DNA of 64,000 nt, from contig CABUAW010000004.1 of assembly GCA_902489645.1 (NCBI GenBank), positions 22,707 through 86,706 on the forward strand, read 5' to 3'. The notes under the pieces are model-generated. The model worked only from the letters and a program-made list of their open reading frames with translations, was not told the DNA's origin and did not search any database. This document shows positions 15,347 through 23,055 of the stretch, piece after piece. This DNA is from an uncultured Lachnospiraceae bacterium. Lineage in GTDB: Bacteria; Bacillota; Clostridia; Lachnospirales; Lachnospiraceae. Within the stretch, counting starts at the first letter, position 1. Each line of letters begins with the position of its first letter. The position numbers and the translations under genes are program-made.

Positions 15347-16246
15347 CTATTTTGCCTTTCTTCTTCGTTCTGTCAGTGCAATTTTGACACGTTGAATATC
15401 GATCGCAGAAGCTAATCCGTATTTTTTGCAAACATCCCTGTTGCTTATCTGACCTGCATCCAATGCGCACATATCTTTTAAATATTCCTCTTTATCAGGA
15501 AGTGTGCCACGTTTCGCAACATTACAGATTTTTAAATAAAATAGTTTCAGGTGTTCGCAATAATACGGTGTGCTTTCATAAGCCTGTGAATACTTGTAAA
15601 ATGTCCTGTGTGTAATTCCAAGTTCTTGTTTACAAATGTCTACTGCAACTTCCGCTTGCTGCCATTTCCAATATATTTCTAAAAAGCGATCAATCGGTTC
15701 AGGAGCAGGTTTTTCTATCAAATGATCTAATTCTGATACAACTCTCCCAACTGTAGCATGCAACAAAAGTGCTTTTGACATTTCACGAACCTTTTCGTCT
15801 AAATTAGACAAGTCTATATCTGTTACAGGCTTATAGGAAAAATATTCGTTATCTAAAAAAATATATTGCCTGTTATTAGCTGCAAGTGTCGATACCATAT
15901 GAATCAGATGTTCCATTCCTTCCGTTTCAACAATATCTTTAATTGAGCGGATGTAGATATTGCCATGAAAAGCTTCCAACTGGCATAGCAGTTCTAAAGT
16001 CTTGTTGATTGGTACTTTTCCGTTTGTAGGATCAGGAACGTTACGCCACAAAATAATAATGTGGTCATTTATCTCGAATGTATGAGGAAATTCCTCATTT
16101 TTATTCTTACAGTAATTTCTCATTTCACTTCTAAATATTTCACAGACGTGATTGCTTTTTTCCTCATATGTTAATGAAGAATCATATTCTGAGTAGTCGG
16201 CACTGATTATCCCGTAAGGGAGCGATCCAAAATCAAAAAAATACAT
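15347..16246 (-). CDS. Putative HTH regulator of the element
   Basis: A 299-residue protein of unrecognised family. The N-terminal 190 residues are mixed alpha/beta. The C-terminal third has HTH-like stretches (DICKQELGITHRTFYKYSQAY and ISNRDVCKKYGLASAIDIQ) and ends in a basic tail (ERRRKAK). The start at 16246 has GAGAGGTGA; a longer frame to 16297 runs into its own promoter. It is transcribed divergently from the integrase from a promoter that shares the GTATCAAAA operator, so an autoregulated control protein is plausible. DNA binding is inferred from pattern only. Confidence 0.55.
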   Translation of the reverse strand: MYFFDFGSLPYGIISADYSEYDSSLTYEEKSNHVCEIFRSEMRNYCKNKNEEFPHTFEINDHIIILWRNVPDPTNGKVPINKTLELLCQLEAFHGNIYIRSIKDIVETEGMEHLIHMVSTLAANNRQYIFLDNEYFSYKPVTDIDLSNLDEKVREMSKALLLHATVGRVVSELDHLIEKPAPEPIDRFLEIYWKWQQAEVAVDICKQELGITHRTFYKYSQAYESTPYYCEHLKLFYLKICNVAKRGTLPDKEEYLKDMCALDAGQISNRDVCKKYGLASAIDIQRVKIALTERRRKAK

Positions 16247-16268
16247 AGTAATCACCTCTCTTGTATAC

Positions 16269-16399
16269 ATTATATATCTTACTTTTTCTCCTGTCAATAG
16301 TTTTGATACTTTTTTGTATTTTTATATCAAAACAGTTGACAAATAACCCAAATGTGCTATAATCAAATTATGATACAAAACAGCTTTTTGGTATCAAAA
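16269..16399. promoter_or_regulatory. Divergent promoters C (regulator) and D (integrase) with shared operators
   Basis: Minus: TTGACA (16297-16292), 17 bases, TATAAT (16274-16269). Plus: TTGACA (16336-16341), 16 bases, TGC-TATAAT (16358-16363). Half-sites are GTTTTGATAC (16300-16309), TATCAAAAC (16325-16333), TGATACAAAA (16371-16380) and GTATCAAAA (16391-16399). The first serves both directions. Confidence 0.85.
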
Positions 16400-16422
16400 T
16401 AAGATGCGGGAGGAATTAAATT

Positions 16423-17766
16423 ATGGCTAGAACAAATAACGTTGGTCTGACACAGCTTAAAAATGGAAACTGGTCATGCCGTATATATATGAAAGATCCA
16501 TTTACAGGGAAACAAATTGATACATCTTACCGTCGTGATGAAAACAACAACCCTTTTAAGACAAGGAAAGCAGCTTCAGATTTTCGTGCAAAAAAAATTG
16601 TGGAAATCAATAATCCTACAAAAATACCTCATACAGTGGAGGAAAAGACAATCGGTGATGTGTGGGAAGTGTACCTCAATGGAAAAGCAAAAGAAAAAGC
16701 CACATCAACAGTGACTCGTTATACTTCATTGTGGAAAAATCACATTAAGGAAAACTTTGAGAATGTAAAGGTAGATGAGCTAACCACCGCTCAAGTCGAG
16801 AATTTCTTACGTGATTTATACGATTCAGGTCTTAGCTATGCTTATGTGGAGGGATTTACCAAATTCTTTTGGCTAATTCTAGGTATTTCCGTTGACAACA
16901 ACTGGATCAGCTATGAAAAATACCAGATGATGACGCAAAACAAAGGTACAAAAATTCATATGCCAGCTAAATACGAGGATGATGATACAGAGGACAATCC
17001 TATTGAAATCTTTGAGGGATATGAAATCGCACAGTTAGACGGATATTTTAAAGATTCAAACCTCTATACCGCTTTTCTAATGGGATATTACTTAGGTTTA
17101 CGAATCAGCGAGTGTTTTGGAACTATGTGGACAGATATTAACTGGGCAGACCGTACAATCCGTATCAACAAACAAATGGTTTATGAAGATAATTGCTTTT
17201 GTCTGAAGCCACCCAAAACCAAAGCAGGATACAGAACGATTGATATTCCTAACGCACTATACGATCATTTGAAATATAAACTTCGCAGAGCAAGGAAGCA
17301 AAAACAGGGTATGGGGCAAGGGTATCGAGATTATGAAGTGGTTTTAGATAAAACAAAGAAAAATGTTGTTAAGCAGATTATAGGCGGTGACTTTATTAAC
17401 CGCAAACCTAACGGAGAATTGTTGACAAATAACAGCTTCAAGTACCATGCTCAGCAGATAAAAGTCAAACTGAATATTGACTTTAAATATCACAGTCTCA
17501 GGCGTACCCACATTACACAGCTTGCAGCTATGAATACACCAATCAAAGAAACGCTGCTTCGTGTCGGTCACACTAAATACGATACGACAATGAAATTTTA
17601 TGCGTCTGTCAACAGAGATACTAAAATTCGTCTGCTGGCAAATATTAACAACATCTCTTTAGAAGAACCGATTATTGATGTACCGCAAAGTGACGGAACA
17701 ATCCGAAAGATGAAACAATCCGAATATGTGAAGTTCCAAAAAGCCAGTGCTTTAATGCCACGTTAA
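16423..17766 (+). CDS. int: Tyrosine site-specific integrase of the element
   Basis: A 447-residue Tn916/phage-type integrase. The N-terminal 60 residues resemble the arm-binding three-stranded sheet domain. A core-binding SAM-like region (about 75-165) and the catalytic domain follow. The catalytic set is complete: Arg 227 (YLGLRISE), His 357 and Arg 360 (HSLRR), His 383 (RVGHTKYD) and nucleophile Tyr 393 (MKFYAS). It ends 80 bases from the right attachment site and reads toward it. The ATG at 16423 follows GGGAGGAA. Promoter D with shared operators suggests repression in the integrated state. Arm-binding sites are likely the CTGTGTAA pairs at both ends. Confidence 0.92.
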   Translation: MARTNNVGLTQLKNGNWSCRIYMKDPFTGKQIDTSYRRDENNNPFKTRKAASDFRAKKIVEINNPTKIPHTVEEKTIGDVWEVYLNGKAKEKATSTVTRYTSLWKNHIKENFENVKVDELTTAQVENFLRDLYDSGLSYAYVEGFTKFFWLILGISVDNNWISYEKYQMMTQNKGTKIHMPAKYEDDDTEDNPIEIFEGYEIAQLDGYFKDSNLYTAFLMGYYLGLRISECFGTMWTDINWADRTIRINKQMVYEDNCFCLKPPKTKAGYRTIDIPNALYDHLKYKLRRARKQKQGMGQGYRDYEVVLDKTKKNVVKQIIGGDFINRKPNGELLTNNSFKYHAQQIKVKLNIDFKYHSLRRTHITQLAAMNTPIKETLLRVGHTKYDTTMKFYASVNRDTKIRLLANINNISLEEPIIDVPQSDGTIRKMKQSEYVKFQKASALMPR

Positions 17767-17767
17767 G

Positions 17768-17787
17768 CTGTGTAAATACCTGTGTAA
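17768..17787. repeat. CTGTGTAA pair, likely integrase arm sites (right)
   Basis: CTGTGTAA at 17768-17775 and 17780-17787, 12 bases start to start, directly after the integrase stop and about 70-90 bases inside the right core. Confidence 0.6.
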
Positions 17788-17806
17788 CAAATTTTTGAAG
17801 TCAATT

Positions 17807-17828
17807 TTTCCTTGACAATTCAAGGAAA
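17807..17828 (+). terminator. Hairpin between integrase and attR
   Basis: TTTCCTTGA (17807-17815) pairs perfectly with TCAAGGAAA (17820-17828) around CAAT. There is no T-run, so it may be a weak terminator or a recombination-related structure. Confidence 0.4.
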
Positions 17829-17846
17829 TCCAGACATAATAAACAT

Positions 17847-17902
17847 GACGAAGCACGTCACGGAAGAGCATTCAAAGGCTTATTAGAAAGATACTTTGGC
17901 TA
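17847..17902 (+). other. attR: displaced original 3' end of rubrerythrin
   Basis: This translates in frame to DEARHGRAFKGLLERYFG and a stop, a close variant of the rubrerythrin C-terminus at 5740-5796. It begins with the 26-base repeat (core CACGGAA at 17859-17865) and is followed by a strong terminator. It is best read as the chromosomal 3' end cut off by integration. The 330-base interval 17767-18095 otherwise holds the repeats, hairpins and metA promoter listed here. Confidence 0.8.
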
Positions 17903-17930
17903 AGATAAAAATAAATAAAAAGTAAGACGG

Positions 17931-17964
17931 CGGATGCCGGACGTAAGTCCGGCATCCGTTTTTA
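17931..17964 (+). terminator. Original rubrerythrin terminator
   Basis: GGATGCCGGAC (17932-17942) pairs perfectly with GTCCGGCATCC (17947-17957), then a T-run. It lies 29 bases after the displaced rubrerythrin stop codon. Confidence 0.85.
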
Positions 17965-18029
17965 TCTGCGTATTTTAAATGGCTGTGATAATGTATGGAA
18001 AATCTAAGAAATTCGTAAGGCGCCCTTCC

Positions 18030-18058
18030 TTGACGTATCTATGAAAATGACTTAGAAT
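18030..18058 (+). promoter_or_regulatory. metA promoter
   Basis: TTGACG (18030-18035), 17 bases, TAGAAT (18053-18058). The leader is only about 30 bases, too short for a SAM riboswitch or T-box. Confidence 0.6.
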
Positions 18059-18095
18059 AAAAGGTAATTTGAATAAAAGAACAGGAGATTTTTAT

Positions 18096-19034
18096 ATGCC
18101 GATTAAAATACAAAATGATTTGCCGGCCAGAAAGGTTTTGGAGGACGAGCATATTTTCGTGATGACGGAACGCAGAGCCTTGACTCAGAATATCCGTCCT
18201 CTGAAAATTTTGATTCTTAATCTGATGCCGACAAAGATTGAAACAGAGACTCAGATTCTTCGCTGCCTGTCAAATACACCGCTCCAGATTGAGATTGAAT
18301 TGCTTCAGATGGAATCGCATACAGCGAAAAATATTTCAGAAAAACATATGATTACTTTCTATCAGACATTTCCACAGGTAAAAGACAAATGGTATGACGG
18401 AATGATTATTACCGGAGCGCCGGTGGAACTGATGGATTTTGAAGAGGTGGAATACTGGGATGAATTGTGTCAGGTGATGGAATGGTCAAAGACCCACGTC
18501 CATTCCACATTTCATATTTGTTGGGGGGCCCAGGCCGGGCTTTATTACCATTACGGTATTCCGAAATATATTTTGGATAAAAAGTTATCCGGTGTGTATA
18601 AACATTATTTAATTAATGCCAAATCCCGGTTATTCCGGGGCTTTGATTCGGAATTTTACGCGCCGCATTCCCGAAACACGACGGTTCGGGCGGAGGATAT
18701 TGAAAAGGTTCCGGAATTAAAAATTATGGCGGCTTCCGACGAGGCCGGCGTTTATGTGGTGGGAAATCAGAGCGGCTCCCAGTTTTTTGTCATGGGCCAT
18801 TCAGAGTATGATATTGATACCTTGTCAAAGGAGTATTTCCGGGATGTGGACAAGGGGCTGAATCCGGAAATTCCGGTAAACTATTTTGAGGATGATGACC
18901 CGAAAAAACAGCCGACGATGCGTTGGCGTGCCCACGGCACATGGATTTATTCGAACTGGCTGAATTACTTTGTGTATCAGACAACGCCATACATTTTGAA
19001 CGAGGATGTTATTACTTTTACAGATGAGGACTAG
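18096..19034 (+). CDS. metA: Homoserine O-acyltransferase (MetA type)
   Basis: A 312-residue cytoplasmic enzyme that transfers an acetyl or succinyl group to homoserine in methionine synthesis. Characteristic stretches are MTERRA, LILNLMPTKIETETQ and FHICWGAQAGLYYHYG, with the nucleophile Cys at about 142, plus GHSEYD near the C-terminus. Start 18096 has CAGGAGA at good distance; the longer frame from 18069 lacks a site. In Firmicutes most MetA proteins use acetyl-CoA, but the acyl donor cannot be fixed here. A P-type ATPase gene starts 3 bases after its stop, so the two are likely co-transcribed, although no functional link is obvious. Confidence 0.93.
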   Translation: MPIKIQNDLPARKVLEDEHIFVMTERRALTQNIRPLKILILNLMPTKIETETQILRCLSNTPLQIEIELLQMESHTAKNISEKHMITFYQTFPQVKDKWYDGMIITGAPVELMDFEEVEYWDELCQVMEWSKTHVHSTFHICWGAQAGLYYHYGIPKYILDKKLSGVYKHYLINAKSRLFRGFDSEFYAPHSRNTTVRAEDIEKVPELKIMAASDEAGVYVVGNQSGSQFFVMGHSEYDIDTLSKEYFRDVDKGLNPEIPVNYFEDDDPKKQPTMRWRAHGTWIYSNWLNYFVYQTTPYILNEDVITFTDED

Positions 19035-19037
19035 ATT

Positions 19038-21362
19038 ATGGAAGATAAGGGCTACGGTGGCCTGACCAGTGCCGAGGTCAAAAAGAGAATCGACAAGGGC
19101 CAGGTCAATACATCAGATAGTCATATTTCAAAAACAACGGCAGAGATTGTTCGTTGTCATACACTGACTTATTTCAACTTTTTAAATGTATTTCTCGGAA
19201 TTCTTGTAATTATTTCCGGCCAGTTTAAAAATCTGACCTTCCTTGGCGTTATATTCTGTAATTCGATTATAGGTATTTTTCAGGAATTGAAGGTTAAAAA
19301 ATTAATTGATAATCTGGCGGTGATTACGGCCAGTAAAGCGCGGGTATGCCGAAATGGGAAATTTAAAGATATTCCCATAGAGGCTTTGGTGATTGACGAT
19401 TTGCTTTTGGTGGAAAACGGCAATCAGATTGGCGCGGACTGTGTTGTTCTGGAATCGGAGGGCATTGAAGTCAATGAATCCATGATTACCGGAGAATCCA
19501 GGCCGGTACGTAAGGCGCCGGGGGATACGCTCTGGTCCGGAAGCTTTATGGTGGCCGGAAGCGGCAGGGCAAAGGTTATCCATGTGGGTAAGGATAATTA
19601 TGCGACCAAGCTGGCCAGCCAGGCAAAGCAGAAAAAGCGGGCATCTTCTGAGATGCAGGATTCGATTAAGCGGATTATCAAGGTGACAGGAACGATTCTT
19701 GTGCCTGTGGGAATTTTACTGTTTATATCTCAGCGGGGCGCAGAAGGCATTACCTTTTCCGACGCGCTTGTAAATACGGTAGCCGGCGTTATCGGTATGA
19801 TTCCGGAAGGACTTGTGCTTTTGACCAGCGTTTCTTTTATCCTTGGCGTTGGCCGCCTGGCCGGAAAGCAGGCGCTGGTGCAGGAGATGGAAGCCATCGA
19901 AGCTCTGGCGCGGGTAAATGTTCTCTGTCTGGATAAGACGGGGACTATCACGACGGGGGCTTTGGAGGTTGTTGAGCTGATTCCCTTTGGAGAAGATGCA
20001 GGACGGATGCGGGAGGTTATGAATGAGATTGCTTTTGCATTTGATGATGTGAACGCAACTCAGGATGCGTTGATGTCCTATTTTGAGAAAACGGAGAAAT
20101 GGAAGATTCTATCGAAGATTCCATTTTCATCAGACAGGAAATACCGGGCAATTGCCTTTGAGGGAGAGGGGAATTATGTTCTCGGGGCGCCGGAATTTCT
20201 TGTGAAGGATAATAAAGAATTGAATGAAAAGGTGGACGCCTGTTCCCGGGATGGTATGCGCGTCCTTCTTTTAGGAAAATGTTCGAAGATAAATATGTCG
20301 GACATGTCGGTCAGCGGCGTGACGCCGTCGGGCCTGATTGTGATTTCTGACTGTATTCGGCCGGAAGCCAAAGGCACCTTTGAATACTTTGCCAGCCAGA
20401 ATGTGGCCATTAAGGTAATTTCCGGGGATAATCCGGTGACGGTGTCGAATATTGCGGTCAAGGCTGGACTTGAGGGCGGCGAGCGGTATGTGGATGCCAA
20501 TACGCTGCCGGAGGATTTCGAAGAACTTCGGGAGGTTGTTCCGAATTATACAGTCTATGGCCGGGTGCGCCCGGAACAGAAACAGCGGATTGTCAAGGCG
20601 TATCAGGCCAACGGCAGCGTGGTCGGTATGGTTGGCGACGGCGTCAATGATGTTCTGGCTTTAAAAGACGCCAACTGCGGTATTGCCATGGCGGCGGGAA
20701 GCGATGCAGCCAAACAGGTGGCGCACATCGTGCTGATGGATTCTAATTTTGCCAGTATGAAATCGATTGTCCGTGAAGGACGTATGATTATATCCAATAT
20801 TGAGCGTGTCAGCGCCCTTTATCTGACAAAGACGATTTACTCCGTATTGTTGAGTATTATCTTTATTTTTCTTGGCCGGACCTATCCTTTTGTGCCGATT
20901 CATCTGAGTATTATCAGTACGACGGCCATCGGTATTCCGAGCTTTATTCTGACTCTGGAACAGACGGAGACGGTGACCAGCAACGGATTTATGCGGAATG
21001 TCCTGCGTATATCCCTGCCGAGTGCGTTGACGATGGTCATTATGCTGCTGATTAACCAGGCGGTCGCCGGATTTTTCGGTTTTGATGCGCTGATGCTTTC
21101 CACTTACAACCTGATTTTGGCCGGATGTATCAGTCAGATGGTTGTATGGGAGGTTTGCCGGCCGATGAATACGCGACGGCGGATTTTGTGTATTGTCATG
21201 GGATTTATTTTTACGGCGGCGATTTTCCTTTTCCCGGAATTTTTCAGTATCACACACATACTCAACTGGCGGTTAATTTTTATTATTCCGCTGATGATTC
21301 TTACCAGATATCTGATGCAGTGGCTGAAAAAGGCTGTCCGGATTCTGACAAAACAGCGCTGA
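19038..21362 (+). CDS. P-type cation-transporting ATPase (CtpE-like)
   Basis: A 774-residue membrane pump of the HAD P-type ATPase family. Motifs are MITGES in the actuator domain (near 150), the phosphorylated Asp 299 in DKTGTITTG, and the hinge GDGVNDVLALKDA (near 535). Two membrane pairs precede the catalytic part and about six hydrophobic segments follow it. There is no N-terminal heavy-metal domain. The overall form resembles CtpE-type ATPases, which are linked to calcium in mycobacteria, so divalent cation transport is likely, with calcium a possibility. It is close behind metA. The ion cannot be decided from sequence reading. Confidence 0.88.
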   Translation: MEDKGYGGLTSAEVKKRIDKGQVNTSDSHISKTTAEIVRCHTLTYFNFLNVFLGILVIISGQFKNLTFLGVIFCNSIIGIFQELKVKKLIDNLAVITASKARVCRNGKFKDIPIEALVIDDLLLVENGNQIGADCVVLESEGIEVNESMITGESRPVRKAPGDTLWSGSFMVAGSGRAKVIHVGKDNYATKLASQAKQKKRASSEMQDSIKRIIKVTGTILVPVGILLFISQRGAEGITFSDALVNTVAGVIGMIPEGLVLLTSVSFILGVGRLAGKQALVQEMEAIEALARVNVLCLDKTGTITTGALEVVELIPFGEDAGRMREVMNEIAFAFDDVNATQDALMSYFEKTEKWKILSKIPFSSDRKYRAIAFEGEGNYVLGAPEFLVKDNKELNEKVDACSRDGMRVLLLGKCSKINMSDMSVSGVTPSGLIVISDCIRPEAKGTFEYFASQNVAIKVISGDNPVTVSNIAVKAGLEGGERYVDANTLPEDFEELREVVPNYTVYGRVRPEQKQRIVKAYQANGSVVGMVGDGVNDVLALKDANCGIAMAAGSDAAKQVAHIVLMDSNFASMKSIVREGRMIISNIERVSALYLTKTIYSVLLSIIFIFLGRTYPFVPIHLSIISTTAIGIPSFILTLEQTETVTSNGFMRNVLRISLPSALTMVIMLLINQAVAGFFGFDALMLSTYNLILAGCISQMVVWEVCRPMNTRRRILCIVMGFIFTAAIFLFPEFFSITHILNWRLIFIIPLMILTRYLMQWLKKAVRILTKQR

Positions 21363-21435
21363 CCGGCGGATTCTACCGCTGGTCGGTTGCTTTTAGGGGC
21401 GCCTGGAATATAAGATGATTTCAGGAGGTGGCTTT

Positions 21436-22203
21436 ATGTATCAGATGGACAATGAAAAGTTTGGACAGTTTATCGCACAGCTTCGAAAGGAAAAGCATTT
21501 AACTCAGAAGGCGTTGGCCAAACAGCTTTTTATTTCGGATAAAGCGGTCAGTAAATGGGAGCGGGGGCTGAGTATCCCCGGTGTGTCCATGTTAATCCCG
21601 ATGGCAGAGATTCTTGGCGTGACAGTGACCGAGCTGCTTCGGGGTGAACGGTTGGAGGCGGAAAGCTCACTGAACAGGGATGAAATTGAAAAACTGGTGA
21701 CCTGTTCGATGGATATGTCATTAAAAGCGGAGGAAAAACAGCGCAGGAAGCGCAGATGGTGGCTGGGGATTTACATACTCGCTCTGTGCATTACGGCGGC
21801 GGAGCTGGTTCTATTCCGGGCTCTTGGGCTTATGTGGAGCGATATGGCGGACGGACCGCTGCTTTGTACCGGATTACTGCTGGTATTTGGCGGATGGTTT
21901 TGCGTCTTTGCAAAAGAAACGCTTCCGTCTTTCTATGATAAAAACAAGATTCATTTTGTCTCGGAGGGCGTTTTCCGAATGAATATACCGGGACTTTATT
22001 TCAACAATAGTAACTGGCCTTATATTTTGAATGTGGGCCGGGGATGGACTTGCGGCGGAGCGGTGCTGCTTCCGGCGGTGAGTTTTATCGGCTGGTATTT
22101 GTCTGGCAGCGGGTGGTGGGAGAATGTCCGATGGATTGTTCCGTTGGTATTTGTCCTCGGTATGTTTATACCGATGTATATATTCGGAAAAAAGTACGAA
22201 TGA
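21436..22203 (+). CDS. XRE regulator with C-terminal membrane domain
   Basis: A 255-residue protein. An N-terminal HTH (about 1-60, with LTQKALAKQLFISDKAVSKWERG) precedes a charged linker and four hydrophobic segments (about 110-130, 142-160, 200-220, 230-250). The HTH sequence is typical of clostridial XRE proteins fused to membrane segments. It could act as a membrane-bound regulator responding to envelope state. The start at 21436 follows CAGGAGG. It lies 70 bases after the ATPase, so joint transcription is possible. Confidence 0.8.
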   Translation: MYQMDNEKFGQFIAQLRKEKHLTQKALAKQLFISDKAVSKWERGLSIPGVSMLIPMAEILGVTVTELLRGERLEAESSLNRDEIEKLVTCSMDMSLKAEEKQRRKRRWWLGIYILALCITAAELVLFRALGLMWSDMADGPLLCTGLLLVFGGWFCVFAKETLPSFYDKNKIHFVSEGVFRMNIPGLYFNNSNWPYILNVGRGWTCGGAVLLPAVSFIGWYLSGSGWWENVRWIVPLVFVLGMFIPMYIFGKKYE

Positions 22204-22241
22204 TTGAAAAATAATAAAAATAATTTTGTAGAAAATTGCCT

Positions 22242-22331
22242 TTGACTATGGCAGAAAAAATTGATATGATATTAAATACAGCGTGTAGCGAAACTGCGTA
22301 AATCCGGTTGCTTGCTACACGCTGTTTTTTT
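22242..22331 (+). promoter_or_regulatory. Promoter followed at once by a terminator hairpin (rubrerythrin 2 leader)
   Basis: TTGACT (22242-22247), 17 bases, TATGAT (22265-22270). The start site would be near 22277. CAGCGTGTAGC (22279-22289) then pairs with GCTACACGCTG (22314-22324), followed by seven T. The hairpin may end the upstream gene or attenuate the rubrerythrin message. Confidence 0.6.
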
Positions 22332-22365
22332 ATGCCAAAGTATGCAGATGAAGGAGGAAACGAAT

Positions 22366-23031
22366 ATGGAAAAATGGAAATGTAGTGTATGCGGATACAT
22401 TCATGAGGGAGCATTGCCGGAGGATTTTGTTTGTCCTCGCTGTAAACAGCCGGCTTCTGTTTTTGTTTTAATGGAAGATGAAAAGGCCGTGGGTAAGAAT
22501 CCGTATGCGGGAACAAAAACAGAAAAAAATCTGGAAGAGGCTTTTTCCGGTGAGAGCCAGGCTCGGAATAAATATACTTTCTTTGCCGCAGTAGCCCAGA
22601 GAGAAGGCTATGAGCAGCTTGCGGAGCTGTTTCTGAAAACGGCGCGTAATGAGCAGGAGCATGCGAGAATGTGGTTTGAGGCCCTTGGCGGTATCGGAGG
22701 AACAGCCGCAAACTTACTGGCCGCAGCCGAAGGCGAGAACTATGAGTGGACGGATATGTATGACCGGATGGCGAAAGAGGCAGAGGAAGAAGGCTTCCCT
22801 GAGATGGCTGAAAAATTCCGTCGTGTAGGCGCTATTGAAAAGGCGCATGAGGAACGGTATCGTCAGTTACTCCATAACGTTGAAATGCAGGAAGTGTTTG
22901 CAAAGAGTGGCCAGACGATGTGGGAATGTCGCGTTTGCGGCCATCTGGTCGTAGGCACAGAGGCGCCGGAGGTTTGTCCGGTCTGCGGATATTCTCAGAG
23001 TTATTTTGAAGTTCGTAAAGAAAATTATTAA
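22366..23031 (+). CDS. Rubrerythrin with rubredoxin domains at both ends
   Basis: A 221-residue protein. The N-terminal rubredoxin-like site (CSVCGY at 5-10, CPRCK at 24-28) is followed by a diiron ferritin-like domain with ExxH motifs (EQEHAR near 89, EKAHEERY near 160) and a second rubredoxin-like site at the C-terminus (CRVCGH, CPVCGY). Classical rubrerythrin has only the C-terminal one and the protein at 5254 only the N-terminal one, so this is a double form. It probably reduces peroxide. The start at 22366 follows AAGGAGGA. It is not next to a Fur-family gene, and no PerR-like palindrome is seen in its promoter. Confidence 0.9.
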   Translation: MEKWKCSVCGYIHEGALPEDFVCPRCKQPASVFVLMEDEKAVGKNPYAGTKTEKNLEEAFSGESQARNKYTFFAAVAQREGYEQLAELFLKTARNEQEHARMWFEALGGIGGTAANLLAAAEGENYEWTDMYDRMAKEAEEEGFPEMAEKFRRVGAIEKAHEERYRQLLHNVEMQEVFAKSGQTMWECRVCGHLVVGTEAPEVCPVCGYSQSYFEVRKENY

Positions 23032-23055
23032 TATAAGCGGAGGTTTTAAAATCCA

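Larger units (their letters stand above)
5752..17865. mobile_element. 12-kb integrative element in the rubrerythrin gene
   Basis: The limits are the imperfect direct repeats of the rubrerythrin 3' end at 5740-5765 and 17847-17872. The contents are a tyrosine integrase next to the right end, CTGTGTAA repeats inside both ends, a second divergent recombinase-like protein, an ArdC-like antirestriction protein, a replication-initiator-like protein, HTH regulators and a sigma factor/lipoprotein cargo. I see no relaxase, type IV secretion or phage structural genes. It is therefore best called a non-conjugative integrative (possibly mobilisable) element. It is more AT-rich than the flanking genes. 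Confidence 0.85.

Noticed and set aside
5797..17846. Conjugative transposon with transfer machinery
   Set aside because: All larger frames were read; none resembles a relaxase, coupling protein or type IV secretion component.
17966..18095. SAM riboswitch or T-box before metA
   Set aside because: A promoter at 18030-18058 leaves only about 30 bases of leader and no terminator fold.
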